A DNA stretch of 64,000 nucleotides. It comes from Hongsoonwoonella zoysiae. Lineage in GTDB: Bacteria; Pseudomonadota; Alphaproteobacteria; Rhizobiales; Stappiaceae. Where the stretch lies: contig NZ_JABRXF010000001.1 in NCBI RefSeq assembly GCF_013266695.1, forward strand, positions 2,237,736 through 2,301,735, written 5' to 3'. This document shows positions 39,196 to 47,703 of the stretch, in pieces. The notes below the pieces were generated by a model that was not told the origin of the DNA, searched no databases, and saw only the letters and a list, made by a program, of their open reading frames with translations. Position 1 is the first letter of the stretch. Every line of letters starts with the position of its first letter. The position numbers and the translations under genes are program-made.

Positions 39196-40716
39196 TTGAC
39201 TGCTTTGCGCTTCGTTCCCGGTGATCAGCTTTCGCGCTGCATATCCTCACTCGACGATCTTGAATCAGGCGACGTCGTCCTCATGTGCGAGGTGATGGAA
39301 GAGGCGACCTATGTACGCCACCACAAAAAGAAGATCGCCTTCATTCTCTCCGCCATGCGCCATTTCGCCGAAGGCCTGAAAGAAGACGGGGTCAATGTCG
39401 ACTACATACGGCTGGATGACCCTGAAAACACCGGCAGCTTCGCCGGCGAACTGAAGCGGGCCGTGGCGCGCCACGGCCCGGATCGCGTTATCGTTACGCA
39501 TCCGGGAGAGTGGCGTGTGTTTGAGGACATGAAGAAATGGGAGGCCGATTTGGGCATCCCAGTCGAAATCCGTGTCGACAGCCGGTTTTTTGCAACTCCT
39601 AAGGACTTCAGGCAATTCGCCAAAGGGCGAAAGGAGCTGCGCATGGAGTGGTTCTACCGGGACATGCGCCGCAAGACCGGGCTTTTGATGGATGGCGACA
39701 AGCCGGCGGGCGGCGCCTGGAATTTCGACAAGGAAAACCGCAAGAGCCTGCCAGAAAACGTAAAACTTCCCGACCCACCGGTTTTTGAGTCGGACGAGAC
39801 AACGAGGGAAGTGATCCGGCTAGTCGATTCACGGTTCGACGGCCATATGGGCGAGGCTCAGGGTATGAATTTTCCGGTCACGCGCGATGAGGCGTTGACC
39901 GCGCTCGACCATTTTATCGAAACCTGCTTGCCGTCCTTCGGCGATTACCAGGACGCTATGAAGGAGGGCGCACCGTTCCTTTTTCACTCGCTTTTGTCGG
40001 CTCCCCTTAACGCAGGCCTGCTTTGCCCTGAAGAAATCTGTCGCAAGGCCGAGGATGCCTGGCGCGGGGGGCGCGCTCCGATAAATGCCGTGGAGGGCTT
40101 CATTCGACAGATCCTTGGTTGGCGCGAATACGTGCGCGGGATTTACTGGCTGAAGATGCCGGATTATCGGAAGGGCAATTTCTTCGGGGCGAAGCGCGAT
40201 CTGCCGTGGTTTTACTGGTCGGGCGAAACGGATATGGCCTGCATGGCCGCCGCGATTTGCGAAACGTGGGAGAATGCCTACGCCCACCATATCCAGCGCC
40301 TCATGGTGACGGGCAACTTCGCGCTATTGGCAGGGATCGACCCGGCGCAGGTGGAAGAATGGTATCTCGCCGTCTATGCCGACGCCTACGAATGGGTGGA
40401 ACTGCCGAACACGCACGGCATGGCGCTTTTCGCGGACGGGGGGCTGATGGCGTCCAAACCCTATGCGGCGTCGGGCAATTATATCGATCGCATGTCCGAC
40501 TATTGCGCGGATTGCCGATATTCGGCGAAATCGAAGGATCCGGAAAGCCTGTGTCCGTTCAACGCGCTCTACTGGGACTTCATGGCCAGAAATCGGGATA
40601 AGCTGGAAGGCAATCCGCGCCTTGGCATGGTCTACCGGACATTCGACAGGATGGATGAGGCGCGGGTGGACATGTTGCGCAAGCGGGCGCGCGAATTTCT
40701 CGATGCTCTTGAATAA
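39196..40716 (+). CDS. phrB: 4Fe-4S cryptochrome/photolyase (PhrB-type, (6-4) repair)
   Basis: 506 residues, the length of the Agrobacterium PhrB protein whose sequence it follows closely from memory: FVPGDQLS start, EVMEEATYVRHHKKKIAFI, WFYRDMRRKTGLLMDGDKP, NAVEGFIRQILGWREYVRGI, ENAYAHHIQRLMVTGNFALL and YADAYEWVELPN. The Fe-S cysteines are present (DMACM, DYCADCRY, LCPFNALYWDF). It repairs (6-4) photoproducts using light, with FAD and a lumazine antenna. I choose TTG 39196 (AGGA eight bases ahead), which gives the usual N-terminus; ATG 39157 would add 13 residues. Confidence 0.92.
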   Translation: MTALRFVPGDQLSRCISSLDDLESGDVVLMCEVMEEATYVRHHKKKIAFILSAMRHFAEGLKEDGVNVDYIRLDDPENTGSFAGELKRAVARHGPDRVIVTHPGEWRVFEDMKKWEADLGIPVEIRVDSRFFATPKDFRQFAKGRKELRMEWFYRDMRRKTGLLMDGDKPAGGAWNFDKENRKSLPENVKLPDPPVFESDETTREVIRLVDSRFDGHMGEAQGMNFPVTRDEALTALDHFIETCLPSFGDYQDAMKEGAPFLFHSLLSAPLNAGLLCPEEICRKAEDAWRGGRAPINAVEGFIRQILGWREYVRGIYWLKMPDYRKGNFFGAKRDLPWFYWSGETDMACMAAAICETWENAYAHHIQRLMVTGNFALLAGIDPAQVEEWYLAVYADAYEWVELPNTHGMALFADGGLMASKPYAASGNYIDRMSDYCADCRYSAKSKDPESLCPFNALYWDFMARNRDKLEGNPRLGMVYRTFDRMDEARVDMLRKRAREFLDALE

Positions 40717-40850
40717 AGCAAGTCGCTGTGGCGCATGATTTGTGCCTTCTCAAGCAGGCCGGTAGTGCGATCACGGATGCGCCATGCGCGGGTTTGAATT
40801 ACGCTTGCGCCACTTGTTCCTGCTCGCACGGGGCCGGTCTGGAGGGGAAT

Positions 40851-41246
40851 ATGCGCTGGATTGCCGGAAGCCTGGTGGTGTTGCAGTTTTGGCTCGGCGC
40901 CCTGCCTGCCAACGCCGAAGCCAAGCAGAAATCCAATGGAGAAACGCCGGGCGAGCTTGTCGCCAATATTGTCACGGTTCCGGGGAAAAGCGATCTCCAG
41001 CTCGGTCGGCAACTGGCGGAGGACAGCTGCGGAAGATGCCATGCTGTGGGAGAGGGCGGCGAAAGCCCGCTGACGGGAGCCCCGGCGTTCCGTGACCTTT
41101 CGAAACGCTACCCGGTGGAAACACTCGAAGAAGCCCTCGCCGAGGGCATCATTACCGGGCATCCGGACATGCCGGAATTCATTCTCCAGCCTGACGAGAT
41201 CGACGCCTTTATCGGCTATCTGAAAACGATCCAGACGCTAAACTGA
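40851..41246 (+). CDS. Periplasmic c-type cytochrome, small
   Basis: 131 residues with a signal peptide (MRWIAGSLVVLQFWLGALPA, cleavage after ANA). One haem motif CGRCH (60-64) and the distal ligand Met 107 in HPDMPEF define a class I cytochrome c. Likely a soluble electron carrier; the partner is unknown. ATG 40851 follows GGAGGGG. The last nine bases overlap the tail of the convergent aminotransferase gene. It follows the photolyase by 134 bases on the same strand, but no functional link is shown. Confidence 0.92.
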   Translation: MRWIAGSLVVLQFWLGALPANAEAKQKSNGETPGELVANIVTVPGKSDLQLGRQLAEDSCGRCHAVGEGGESPLTGAPAFRDLSKRYPVETLEEALAEGIITGHPDMPEFILQPDEIDAFIGYLKTIQTLN

Positions 41247-42353
41247 TTTTCCGACCGTATCCGCGACGCGATCCACTTCCTCTTTTTTCAGGAAGGCATG
41301 CATCGGCAGGGCGAGAATATCGCCGCACACCTGCCGTGAAACCTCAAGCTCTCCGGCAAATTTCCGGAAGGGCGAATAGGCCTGGTAATCGCAGATCGGG
41401 CGGGGGTAAAAAATGGCGCTTGCGATGCCTGCTTCGGAAAGACGGCTGCGGATCGCGTCGCGCTTCGAGCTGCGAATCGCATATACGGCCCACGCGCTCT
41501 GCCTGTCAGGCACTTCCTGCGGACAGATCACGGTGCTGGCAAGCAACTGGCGATACCAGCCCGCGATTTCCCTGCGCCGCTTCAGCTCTTCGTCGAACTG
41601 TTCCAGCCTTGCAAGAAGAACCGCCGCCTGCAGGCTGTCGAGCCGGCTGTTCAGCCCTGGCCTCTCGATCGTCCGGCGATCACGGTCGAAGCCGTGCTGG
41701 CGCAATTCCCGGAAAAGCACGTCATCGCCTTCGACAGTGGAAAGGAGCGCGCCGCCGTCGCCGAAACATCCGAGGGGTTTTGTCGGATAGAAGCTGAGGG
41801 CGGTGATCGGTGCCAGGGTTCCGACCTTGCGCGGGCCCAAAGATGCACCGAAAGCCTGAGCCGCATCGCCAATCAGAACGAGCCCCGAATCTTCGGCAAT
41901 TGGCGCAAGCTCGTCGTATCGCGCGGGCAGGCCAAAGAGATCGACCGCAATGACCGCCGAAGGCCTCAGGCTTCCTTCCGCCTTCACCGAATGGAGCTTT
42001 TGAGCGAGATCTTGCGTATCCATCGTGAAATCATCTGCCCGGATATCGACGAAAATCGGCGTGGCGCCGACCGATACGACAGCTTCGGCGGTGGCGACGA
42101 AGGTGAAGGCGGGAACGAATACCGCGTCTCCCGGTCCGATACGGCGCGACAGCATCGCGATCCTCAAGGCGTCCGTCCCGCTGGCGACGCCCGTGGCGTT
42201 CGTCGCGCCGGCATATCGCGCGATCCGGTCTTCCAGATCATCGACGGCCGGGCCCAATATGAAACGTCCGTCCTCGATGGCTGCCCTCAATTGCCGGTCG
42301 AGCCTTTCGCCGAGGTTTTTAACGACCGCGTGGACGTCGAACATCGGGATCAT
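41238..42353 (-). CDS. DegT/DnrJ/EryC1/StrS sugar aminotransferase (GnnB-like candidate)
   Basis: 371 residues, PLP enzyme. Lys 192 in SFYPTKPLG is the Schiff-base lysine and IGDAAQAFGA holds the PLP Asp. These enzymes place an amino group on nucleotide-sugar ketones. It lies 33 bases after a Gfo/Idh dehydrogenase on the same strand; this pairing matches GnnA/GnnB, which convert UDP-GlcNAc to UDP-GlcNAc3N for lipid A with a diaminoglucose backbone, as found in Brucella and Mesorhizobium. The same pairing also occurs in Wlb/Wbp-type O-antigen pathways, so the assignment is inference. Confidence 0.85.
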   Translation of the reverse strand: MIPMFDVHAVVKNLGERLDRQLRAAIEDGRFILGPAVDDLEDRIARYAGATNATGVASGTDALRIAMLSRRIGPGDAVFVPAFTFVATAEAVVSVGATPIFVDIRADDFTMDTQDLAQKLHSVKAEGSLRPSAVIAVDLFGLPARYDELAPIAEDSGLVLIGDAAQAFGASLGPRKVGTLAPITALSFYPTKPLGCFGDGGALLSTVEGDDVLFRELRQHGFDRDRRTIERPGLNSRLDSLQAAVLLARLEQFDEELKRRREIAGWYRQLLASTVICPQEVPDRQSAWAVYAIRSSKRDAIRSRLSEAGIASAIFYPRPICDYQAYSPFRKFAGELEVSRQVCGDILALPMHAFLKKEEVDRVADTVGKSV

Positions 42354-42386
42354 TAGGGGCCGTTCTAATCCTTTGTCTCTCTGGAA

Positions 42387-43382
42387 TCAGACCACAAGGC
42401 CACTTCTGCGAAGCCTGTCATGATGTGCTTTGAGCGTGTCGGTGACCATTATGGCGGCAATGAGCGCATCCCGGCCCTCTTCGCCACTGACCAAAGGTCT
42501 TTCACGAGTTCTGACGCAATGAATGAAATTATCGAGCTCGAGTTGAAGAGGGTCGGACCTGGGAGCCTGGAAGTCCTCCGTATCGATCCCCGGCGAACCC
42601 GCGCCTGCGGATTTGCGGATCACGCGTATTGAGTTGGCGTCGAAGTCGGCCGACAGAAAATGATCTTGCTGGAAAATACGCATGCGCCGCTCGCGCTTCA
42701 TGCTGATCCTGCTGGCCGTTAAATTCGCTACGCAACCGTTTGCGAAGGTGAGACGCGCACTGGCGATATCGTCGTTCTCGGAAAAGATCGGTGCGCCGAT
42801 CGCCGAAACTTCTTCCAGCGGTGCCGCTACAAGCCCGATGACGAGATCGAGATCGTGGATCATGACGTCAAGGACAACGCTCACGTCCGTTCCCCGCAGG
42901 CCGAAAGGCGCGATGCGCACCGTTTCTATATAGAGCGGCCGGTCCGCATATTGACGGATCCGTTTGAAAAGCGTGCCAAACCTCTCGATATGGCCAACCT
43001 GAAGGATGGCTCCCGTTTTCCGCGCTTTTTGCACCAGGTCTTCAGCCTCGACCGCGGTCGTTGCCATTGGCTTTTCAATGAAGACGTCCGAGCCGGTCTC
43101 CAGGAATGCCGCTGCAATATCATGATGTGCGGAAGTCGTTGCCGTGATCACGGCGGCTTGCGAGTGGCCGATCAGATCGCGGTAATCATGCGTGAAGGGA
43201 ACCGACAACCCATGTGCGAGCTCTCCGCCGCGGTCGCGATCGATGTCGGCGATGCCGATCAGATCGACCTCCGGCATCTGCGCAAGCTTCATGGCGTGGA
43301 TCCTGCCGAAGCGGCCGACGCCCACGATCGCCAGTCTGACTGAACCGGCGCTCAGCCCCGTTTGATCACGCAAGTCGCTCAT
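42387..43382 (-). CDS. Gfo/Idh/MocA NAD(P)-dependent oxidoreductase (GnnA-like candidate)
   Basis: 331 residues. N-terminal Rossmann motif IVGVGRFGRIH (19-29), the family-typical EKPMA (103-107) and DVMIHDLDLVIGL later, where the His/Asp pair contributes to catalysis. In GnnA-type enzymes this fold oxidises the 3-OH of UDP-GlcNAc before the aminotransferase acts. The next gene on the strand encodes that type of aminotransferase. Other possibilities are inositol or other sugar dehydrogenases. Confidence 0.88.
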   Translation of the reverse strand: MSDLRDQTGLSAGSVRLAIVGVGRFGRIHAMKLAQMPEVDLIGIADIDRDRGGELAHGLSVPFTHDYRDLIGHSQAAVITATTSAHHDIAAAFLETGSDVFIEKPMATTAVEAEDLVQKARKTGAILQVGHIERFGTLFKRIRQYADRPLYIETVRIAPFGLRGTDVSVVLDVMIHDLDLVIGLVAAPLEEVSAIGAPIFSENDDIASARLTFANGCVANLTASRISMKRERRMRIFQQDHFLSADFDANSIRVIRKSAGAGSPGIDTEDFQAPRSDPLQLELDNFIHCVRTRERPLVSGEEGRDALIAAIMVTDTLKAHHDRLRRSGLVV

Positions 43383-43470
43383 CCGCTTTCCGTTTTCGCA
43401 TCATCATAACATCGTGATGGGGCGATTGAGAATTCGGCTCGCGCGGTCGAATCGCGGTTTGCGAGAAGGG

Positions 43471-44247
43471 TCACCTCGCTGGAAACGTCAGCCCCATACC
43501 GTCACGCATGACAGCGCGCGATTCATCGGTGAAATCCGAACCCTCGCCCTTATGAAGGACGAAGCCAGCAAGCAGACGTAAAGGCGCGCGGGATGCGCGC
43601 ACGGCGCGAAGGATAACCCGCGTGGCGGCCGCCTCGGTGCGTGGATGCAAGGGAATTACGTCAATCGCGCCGAAACGGCCTTCCAGCACGTTCAGAAGTT
43701 CGCCCAGCCCATCGGCGCGGAAAATCACCGTCAGGCTTCCGCCTTCGCGCAGGATATCGGTCGCCGTTTTCGCCCATGGCTCCAGCCCTTGCTCCCCAAG
43801 CACATGGGCGGATGCGCGCGCATCGGCTGGCGAAGCGCGAAACCGGCCGCCCGGATAATAGGGCGGGTTCATGATCACATGGTCGGCGAAGCCGGGTGTC
43901 AGGCCTTTGGCGTGCCTTTGCGTGCCGCGCGCCTCGATATCTGCTTCCAGGATCGAGATTCGATCAGCGAAATGCGCATTTTCCGAGAAATTCAGCGCAT
44001 TTTCCGCCAGCGCGAGGACATGGGTGTCGCTGTCGACCAGGGTAACGCGGACGCCCGCAAGTCTGGCGGCCACGCAGAAACCGGCCGTGCCGACACCCGA
44101 TCCAAGGTCGACGACATGGCCTGTCGTACCCTCCGGCACGGCGGCTGCGAGATATACGGCATCGAGGCCCGCACGGTGGCGGCCTCTGGCCGGCTGCTCG
44201 ACCATCACCTGTCCGCCGAGAAATGCGTCGCGGGTGGTGTCGTTCAT
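43471..44247 (-). CDS. SAM-dependent methyltransferase (TrmN6/YfiC-like)
   Basis: 258 residues. SAM site VVDLGSGVGTAGFC and the catalytic NPPYY in VIMNPPYYPGG, typical of N6-adenine methyltransferases such as tRNA1(Val) A37 methyltransferase. Target inferred, could also be another RNA. ATG 44247 overlaps the stop of the DUF2007 gene upstream by four bases, so the two are co-translated. Confidence 0.88.
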   Translation of the reverse strand: MNDTTRDAFLGGQVMVEQPARGRHRAGLDAVYLAAAVPEGTTGHVVDLGSGVGTAGFCVAARLAGVRVTLVDSDTHVLALAENALNFSENAHFADRISILEADIEARGTQRHAKGLTPGFADHVIMNPPYYPGGRFRASPADARASAHVLGEQGLEPWAKTATDILREGGSLTVIFRADGLGELLNVLEGRFGAIDVIPLHPRTEAAATRVILRAVRASRAPLRLLAGFVLHKGEGSDFTDESRAVMRDGMGLTFPAR

Positions 44248-44483
44248 GATTTGCGTTGCGAGGAAGGCTCGATCTCCGCGCTGAGGCCGGCGTCGCGCAG
44301 GACGCGTTTGGCCTGGTTCAGCCGCTCGCCCTCGACGAGCACGCGGCGCGGCAATACGCCCAGCGATCCTTCCAAAATGCTCATGTTCGTATCAAGCACC
44401 ATATGCTCGATCCGCGCTTCGTCCAGAAGCGCCTCGATGAAGGAAATAAGCACCATATCATTGGTTCTGATGAGTTCTTCCAT
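44244..44483 (-). CDS. DUF2007 small protein
   Basis: 79 residues, soluble. The pattern MEELIRTNDMVLISFIEALL-DEARIEHMVLDTNMSILEG and RRVLVEGERLNQAKRVL matches DUF2007, a small ferredoxin-like regulator-type fold of unknown role common next to this methyltransferase in rhizobia. ATG 44483 is used, with GAGACGAGG before it; the open frame continues upstream but lacks features. Its stop overlaps the methyltransferase ATG (ATGA). It is divergent from the polyprenyl synthase gene. Confidence 0.85.
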   Translation of the reverse strand: MEELIRTNDMVLISFIEALLDEARIEHMVLDTNMSILEGSLGVLPRRVLVEGERLNQAKRVLRDAGLSAEIEPSSQRKS

Positions 44484-44754
44484 TCCCTCGTCTCGTCCGA
44501 GAATCCCCTTTCGGTATACGATAAACGATGATGCGGCACTGTTCGATCCAACAATTGCGCCGGTTTGACTGTCTGTGAAGTCGCTCCCGTCTTGCCGCGA
44601 GGCGTTCTGGCTCCTATTGTCCGGCGAAAATCGACACTGAGGCCCGAGCAGCACAAATCCTCGCCGAGGCTCCAGTCGTACACACTCGTTAGAGCAATGC
44701 GCTGCCGGCCGGACCCGATCCGCTGGGGCGGATTGATCCAAAAGGGCCATTCAC

Positions 44755-45771
44755 GTGGGCGTTGTTGCTTCAATCTCGGGCGAAAAAAGCAAGGATCCGA
44801 GCATCCAGCCTCTGGTCGACCTCGTCGATCGTGGCATGCAGGCCGTAAACCAGCTGATCCTATCTAAGGCAGGATCGAACGTGGAGATGATCCCCGAGGT
44901 GGCGCACCACCTGATCTCTTCGGGCGGAAAGCGGCTGCGGCCCATGCTGACCCTCGCGCTGGCCGACATGTTCGGCTACCGCGGCGACGGGCACGTCACG
45001 CTGGCGGCGAGCGTGGAATTCATGCACACCGCAACGCTTCTGCATGACGATGTGGTCGACGAAAGCGACATGCGCCGGGGCAAGCTGGCCGCGCGCAAGC
45101 TCTGGGGCAACCAGGCAAGTGTGCTGGTCGGCGACTATCTTTTGGGGCAAGCCTTCAAGATGATGGTCGACGTCGGCTCTTTGGAGGCCCTCAGGATCCT
45201 ATCCGAGGCTTCCGCGGTGATCGCCGAGGGAGAAGTTATGCAACTCGGGGCCGCGCACAACATAGCGACCGACGAAAGTCGCTACATGAAGGTTGTGGAG
45301 GCAAAAACGGCGGCACTTTTCGCGGCTGCCGCCGAAGTCGGTCCGGTGATATCCGAAGCGCCGGACGGCATGCAACAGGCGGCCCGCCGCTACGGCATGG
45401 ATCTGGGCCTAGCCTTCCAGCTTGTCGACGATGCGCTTGACTATGGCGGTTCGGCAGATGCGCTCGGAAAGCAGGTCGGCGACGATTTCCGGGAAGGAAA
45501 GATCACGCTCCCTGTGATTCTATCTGTACAGCGCGGATCGGACGGAGATCGCGCGTTCTGGAAACGCTGCCTCGAAACGCATGAACTCGAGGACGGGGAC
45601 CTGGACCACGCGATCGAACTGATAAAGCGTACCGATGCGCTCACCGATACGATCGAGCGTGCGCGGGGCTTTGGCGCCAGCGCGCTTTCCGCCCTCCAGC
45701 CGCTGCCGGAAGGCGAAATTCGTGACGCGCTCGCGGAAGCGGTCGAATTCTGCATTTCCCGGGTTTACTGA
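44755..45771 (+). CDS. ispB: Polyprenyl diphosphate synthase (octaprenyl/decaprenyl type)
   Basis: 338 residues; extends the isoprenoid chain used for ubiquinone side chains. The two aspartate-rich motifs are LLHDDVVDESDMRRG (first, DDVVD at 98-102) and LVDDALDYGG (second). GGKRLRPML is the conserved N-terminal substrate site. Chain length cannot be read with certainty. Start is GTG 44755, preceded by AAAAGGG. A convergent terminator follows directly. Confidence 0.93.
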   Translation: MGVVASISGEKSKDPSIQPLVDLVDRGMQAVNQLILSKAGSNVEMIPEVAHHLISSGGKRLRPMLTLALADMFGYRGDGHVTLAASVEFMHTATLLHDDVVDESDMRRGKLAARKLWGNQASVLVGDYLLGQAFKMMVDVGSLEALRILSEASAVIAEGEVMQLGAAHNIATDESRYMKVVEAKTAALFAAAAEVGPVISEAPDGMQQAARRYGMDLGLAFQLVDDALDYGGSADALGKQVGDDFREGKITLPVILSVQRGSDGDRAFWKRCLETHELEDGDLDHAIELIKRTDALTDTIERARGFGASALSALQPLPEGEIRDALAEAVEFCISRVY

Positions 45772-45776
45772 GAGAA

Positions 45777-45802
45777 AAGGGCGGTTTCGGCCGGCCGCCC
45801 TT
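45777..45802. terminator. Convergent terminator between ispB and hisI
   Basis: AAGGGCGG (45777-45784), ten-base loop, CCGCCCTT (45795-45802). On the minus strand it is followed by TTTTCTCTC, so it fits as the end of hisI as well as of ispB. Confidence 0.75.
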
Positions 45803-45823
45803 ATAGATCGCATCTGGGGTGCC

Positions 45824-46279
45824 TCAGGGCTCGCCGTAAACGTCCTTCGGGTCGTAGACGCGCTCGCCGCCCGCATATACGAGCCCGATGGAGCCGTCGG
45901 GCCGCTTTTCCACCTTTCGGAAGAAGCAGGATCGATAGCCCACGTGGCAGGTCGCTCCATTTCCTTCGACGCGCACCCGAAGCTCGATCGCGTCTTGGTC
46001 GCAATCGGTACGGATTTCCACCACTTTTTGAATCTGGCCGGAAGTTTCGCCCTTCTTCCAGAAGCTCTGCCTGGAACGGCTCCAGTACCACGCCTCACCG
46101 GTTTCGATGGTACGCCTGAGCGCCTCGCCGTTCATGTAGCCGACCATGAGAATGGCCCCGTCGTCCGCGTCGGTTACGACGCAGACGATCAGGCCGTCTT
46201 CATCGAATTTTGGCTGAAGCCGGTCGCCGGTTTCTATTTCGGCCTTTGTGCCGCGTTCGGCGAAGATCGTGTCGTCCAT
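45824..46279 (-). CDS. hisI: Phosphoribosyl-AMP cyclohydrolase
   Basis: 151 residues; third step of histidine synthesis, metal-dependent opening of the adenine ring of PR-AMP. Stretch AWYWSRSRQSFWKKGETSG and DCDQDAIELRV carry the conserved binding and metal residues, with cysteines in ATCHVGYRSCFF. It is the single-domain form (no HisE fusion). ATG 46279 follows AAGGATCACGG. folE lies 26 bases upstream on the same strand, so both probably share a transcript. Confidence 0.94.
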   Translation of the reverse strand: MDDTIFAERGTKAEIETGDRLQPKFDEDGLIVCVVTDADDGAILMVGYMNGEALRRTIETGEAWYWSRSRQSFWKKGETSGQIQKVVEIRTDCDQDAIELRVRVEGNGATCHVGYRSCFFRKVEKRPDGSIGLVYAGGERVYDPKDVYGEP

Positions 46280-46305
46280 CCGTGATCCTTCTTCGCCGTG
46301 GCGGT

Positions 46306-46941
46306 TCAGCGTCCCCCGCGCACCAGCGTCATGAAACGGACCTGCTCGGCCGGATCGTCCTGAAAGACGCCGGTGAACTGGGTCGTGACCGTTGAAACGC
46401 CCTGCTTGCGAATGCCTCGCATGCTCATGCACTGGTGCTCGGCTTCGATCATGACGGCGGTGCCGCGCGGGCTCAATTGCTCGTCAATGGCGGAGACGAT
46501 CTGGGCAGTCAAGTTTTCCTGCGTCTGAAGGCGGCGTGCGAAAATATCGACCACTCGCGCGATCTTGGACAGGCCTACGACGCCATTTGAAGGGTAGTAA
46601 GCGATGTGTGCGACGCCGACGAAGGGCAGGACGTGGTGCTCACAATGGGAATTGAACGGAATATCGCGGACCAGAATAATGTCCTCGTAGCCGCCGACTT
46701 CCTCGAATGTGCGCTTCAGGTGATCCGCCGGATCCTCGAAATAGCCGCCAAAAATTTCGCTATAGGCTTTGACCACACGTTTCGGTGTATCGAGGAGTCC
46801 TTCGCGGTCGGGGTCGTCGCCCATCCAGGCCAGGAGGGTGCGCACGGCCGATTCGGCCTCTTCACGGCTGGGACGCTCGACCGGGCGACCGGACGCATCA
46901 CTGTCGGTCGCCTTTCCGATCGGCTTCAAAATGGCGTCCAT
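46306..46941 (-). CDS. folE: GTP cyclohydrolase I
   Basis: 211 residues; first step of folate (dihydroneopterin triphosphate) synthesis. Zinc ligands Cys 100 and His 103 in [11 protein letters not shown] and Cys 171 in [10 protein letters not shown] are intact; [20 protein letters not shown] and [11 protein letters not shown] are signature regions. ATG 46941 has GAGGAGG ahead. The gene is divergent from the Fe-S scaffold gene, and the shared upstream region contains the dyad at 47068. hisI follows on the same strand. Confidence 0.95.
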   Translation of the reverse strand: MDAILKPIGKATDSDASGRPVERPSREEAESAVRTLLAWMGDDPDREGLLDTPKRVVKAYSEIFGGYFEDPADHLKRTFEEVGGYEDIILVRDIPFNSHCEHHVLPFVGVAHIAYYPSNGVVGLSKIARVVDIFARRLQTQENLTAQIVSAIDEQLSPRGTAVMIEAEHQCMSMRGIRKQGVSTVTTQFTGVFQDDPAEQVRFMTLVRGGR

Positions 46942-47067
46942 AAGGACCTCCTCGTTCGAACCATTCCTCAATCCTACGCTCCAGCACGTGGGTTGGACCA
47001 TTCCGCTGCGCGGCTTGAATCACTTCAAATACGACGCATAAGGCATTTGCGTGATACGGACGATCTA

Positions 47068-47085
47068 TTAGGGTCCAGACCCTAA
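47068..47085. promoter_or_regulatory. Perfect dyad between folE and the Fe-S scaffold gene
   Basis: TTAGGGTC (47068-47075), CA, GACCCTAA (47078-47085): an eight-base perfect dyad, 127 bases before the folE ATG and 93 before the scaffold start, typical of a dimeric repressor or activator. A related near-dyad (TTAGGGTC-CGT-GACCCT) occurs at 33370-33386. No regulator is identified. Confidence 0.4.
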
Positions 47086-47177
47086 CATCCGGTGGCTTGA
47101 GTTTCGATATCACGATCCGATCTATATAAGAGAGATCGAAACACTGTGAAGTCACCCGGCTTCACGAAGAGGCGAGC

Positions 47178-47633
47178 ATGCTCGACGATATCTACAACGC
47201 GAAGATCCTTGATTTTGCCGGCAATATACCCCGGTTGGGGCATCTGGAAAAGCCGGACGCTTCCGCTAAGGCGCATTCGAAGCTTTGCGGATCGACGGTT
47301 TCCGTCGACATCAAGGCTGAAGACGGCATCGTGACCGACTTTGCCCATGACGTGAAAGCCTGCGCGCTGGGGCAGGCTTCGTCTTCCATAATGGCGCACC
47401 ATATCGTGGGAGCGAGCTTCGATGAACTCCGCAAGGTGCGCGAGACGATGCGCAGGATGCTGAAGGAAAATGGACCGCCTCCGGAAGGGCGGTTCGAGGA
47501 CTGTAAATTTCTGGAGCCCGTGCGCGACTACAAGGCACGGCATGCTTCAACGTTGCTTACATTTGACGCGGTGGTGGATGCCATCGACCAGATCGAGAAA
47601 AAAACGGGATTGGAGCAGACGGCATCTGTCTGA
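47178..47633 (+). CDS. Iron-sulfur cluster assembly scaffold, NifU/IscU-like
   Basis: 151 residues. The three conserved scaffold cysteines are seen in KLCGSTV, KACALGQAS and EDCKFLEPV. The protein should assemble or transfer Fe-S clusters. It is the stand-alone N-terminal type seen in alphaproteobacteria, often annotated simply as scaffold protein. ATG 47178 is preceded by AAGAGGCGAGC. It diverges from folE and is followed by a strong convergent terminator. Confidence 0.9.
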   Translation: MLDDIYNAKILDFAGNIPRLGHLEKPDASAKAHSKLCGSTVSVDIKAEDGIVTDFAHDVKACALGQASSSIMAHHIVGASFDELRKVRETMRRMLKENGPPPEGRFEDCKFLEPVRDYKARHASTLLTFDAVVDAIDQIEKKTGLEQTASV

Positions 47634-47658
47634 ACTTCCGCGGGAACAAAGGTAGCAA

Positions 47659-47683
47659 AAGGGCCGCGCGCTGCGCGGCCCTT
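47659..47683. terminator. Convergent terminator after the Fe-S scaffold gene
   Basis: AAGGGCCGCGC (47659-47669), loop GCT, GCGCGGCCCTT (47673-47683): a perfect 11-base stem. It is followed by CTTCT on the plus side and by TTTTGC on the minus side, so it also ends the BCCT transcript. Confidence 0.8.
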
Positions 47684-47703
47684 CTTCTATCGTGGAACGT
47701 GTT

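Noticed and set aside
47030..47177. Riboswitch or attenuator in front of folE or the Fe-S scaffold gene
   Set aside because: Apart from the dyad at 47068 no stable stem series with T run is present, so a DNA operator is more likely.
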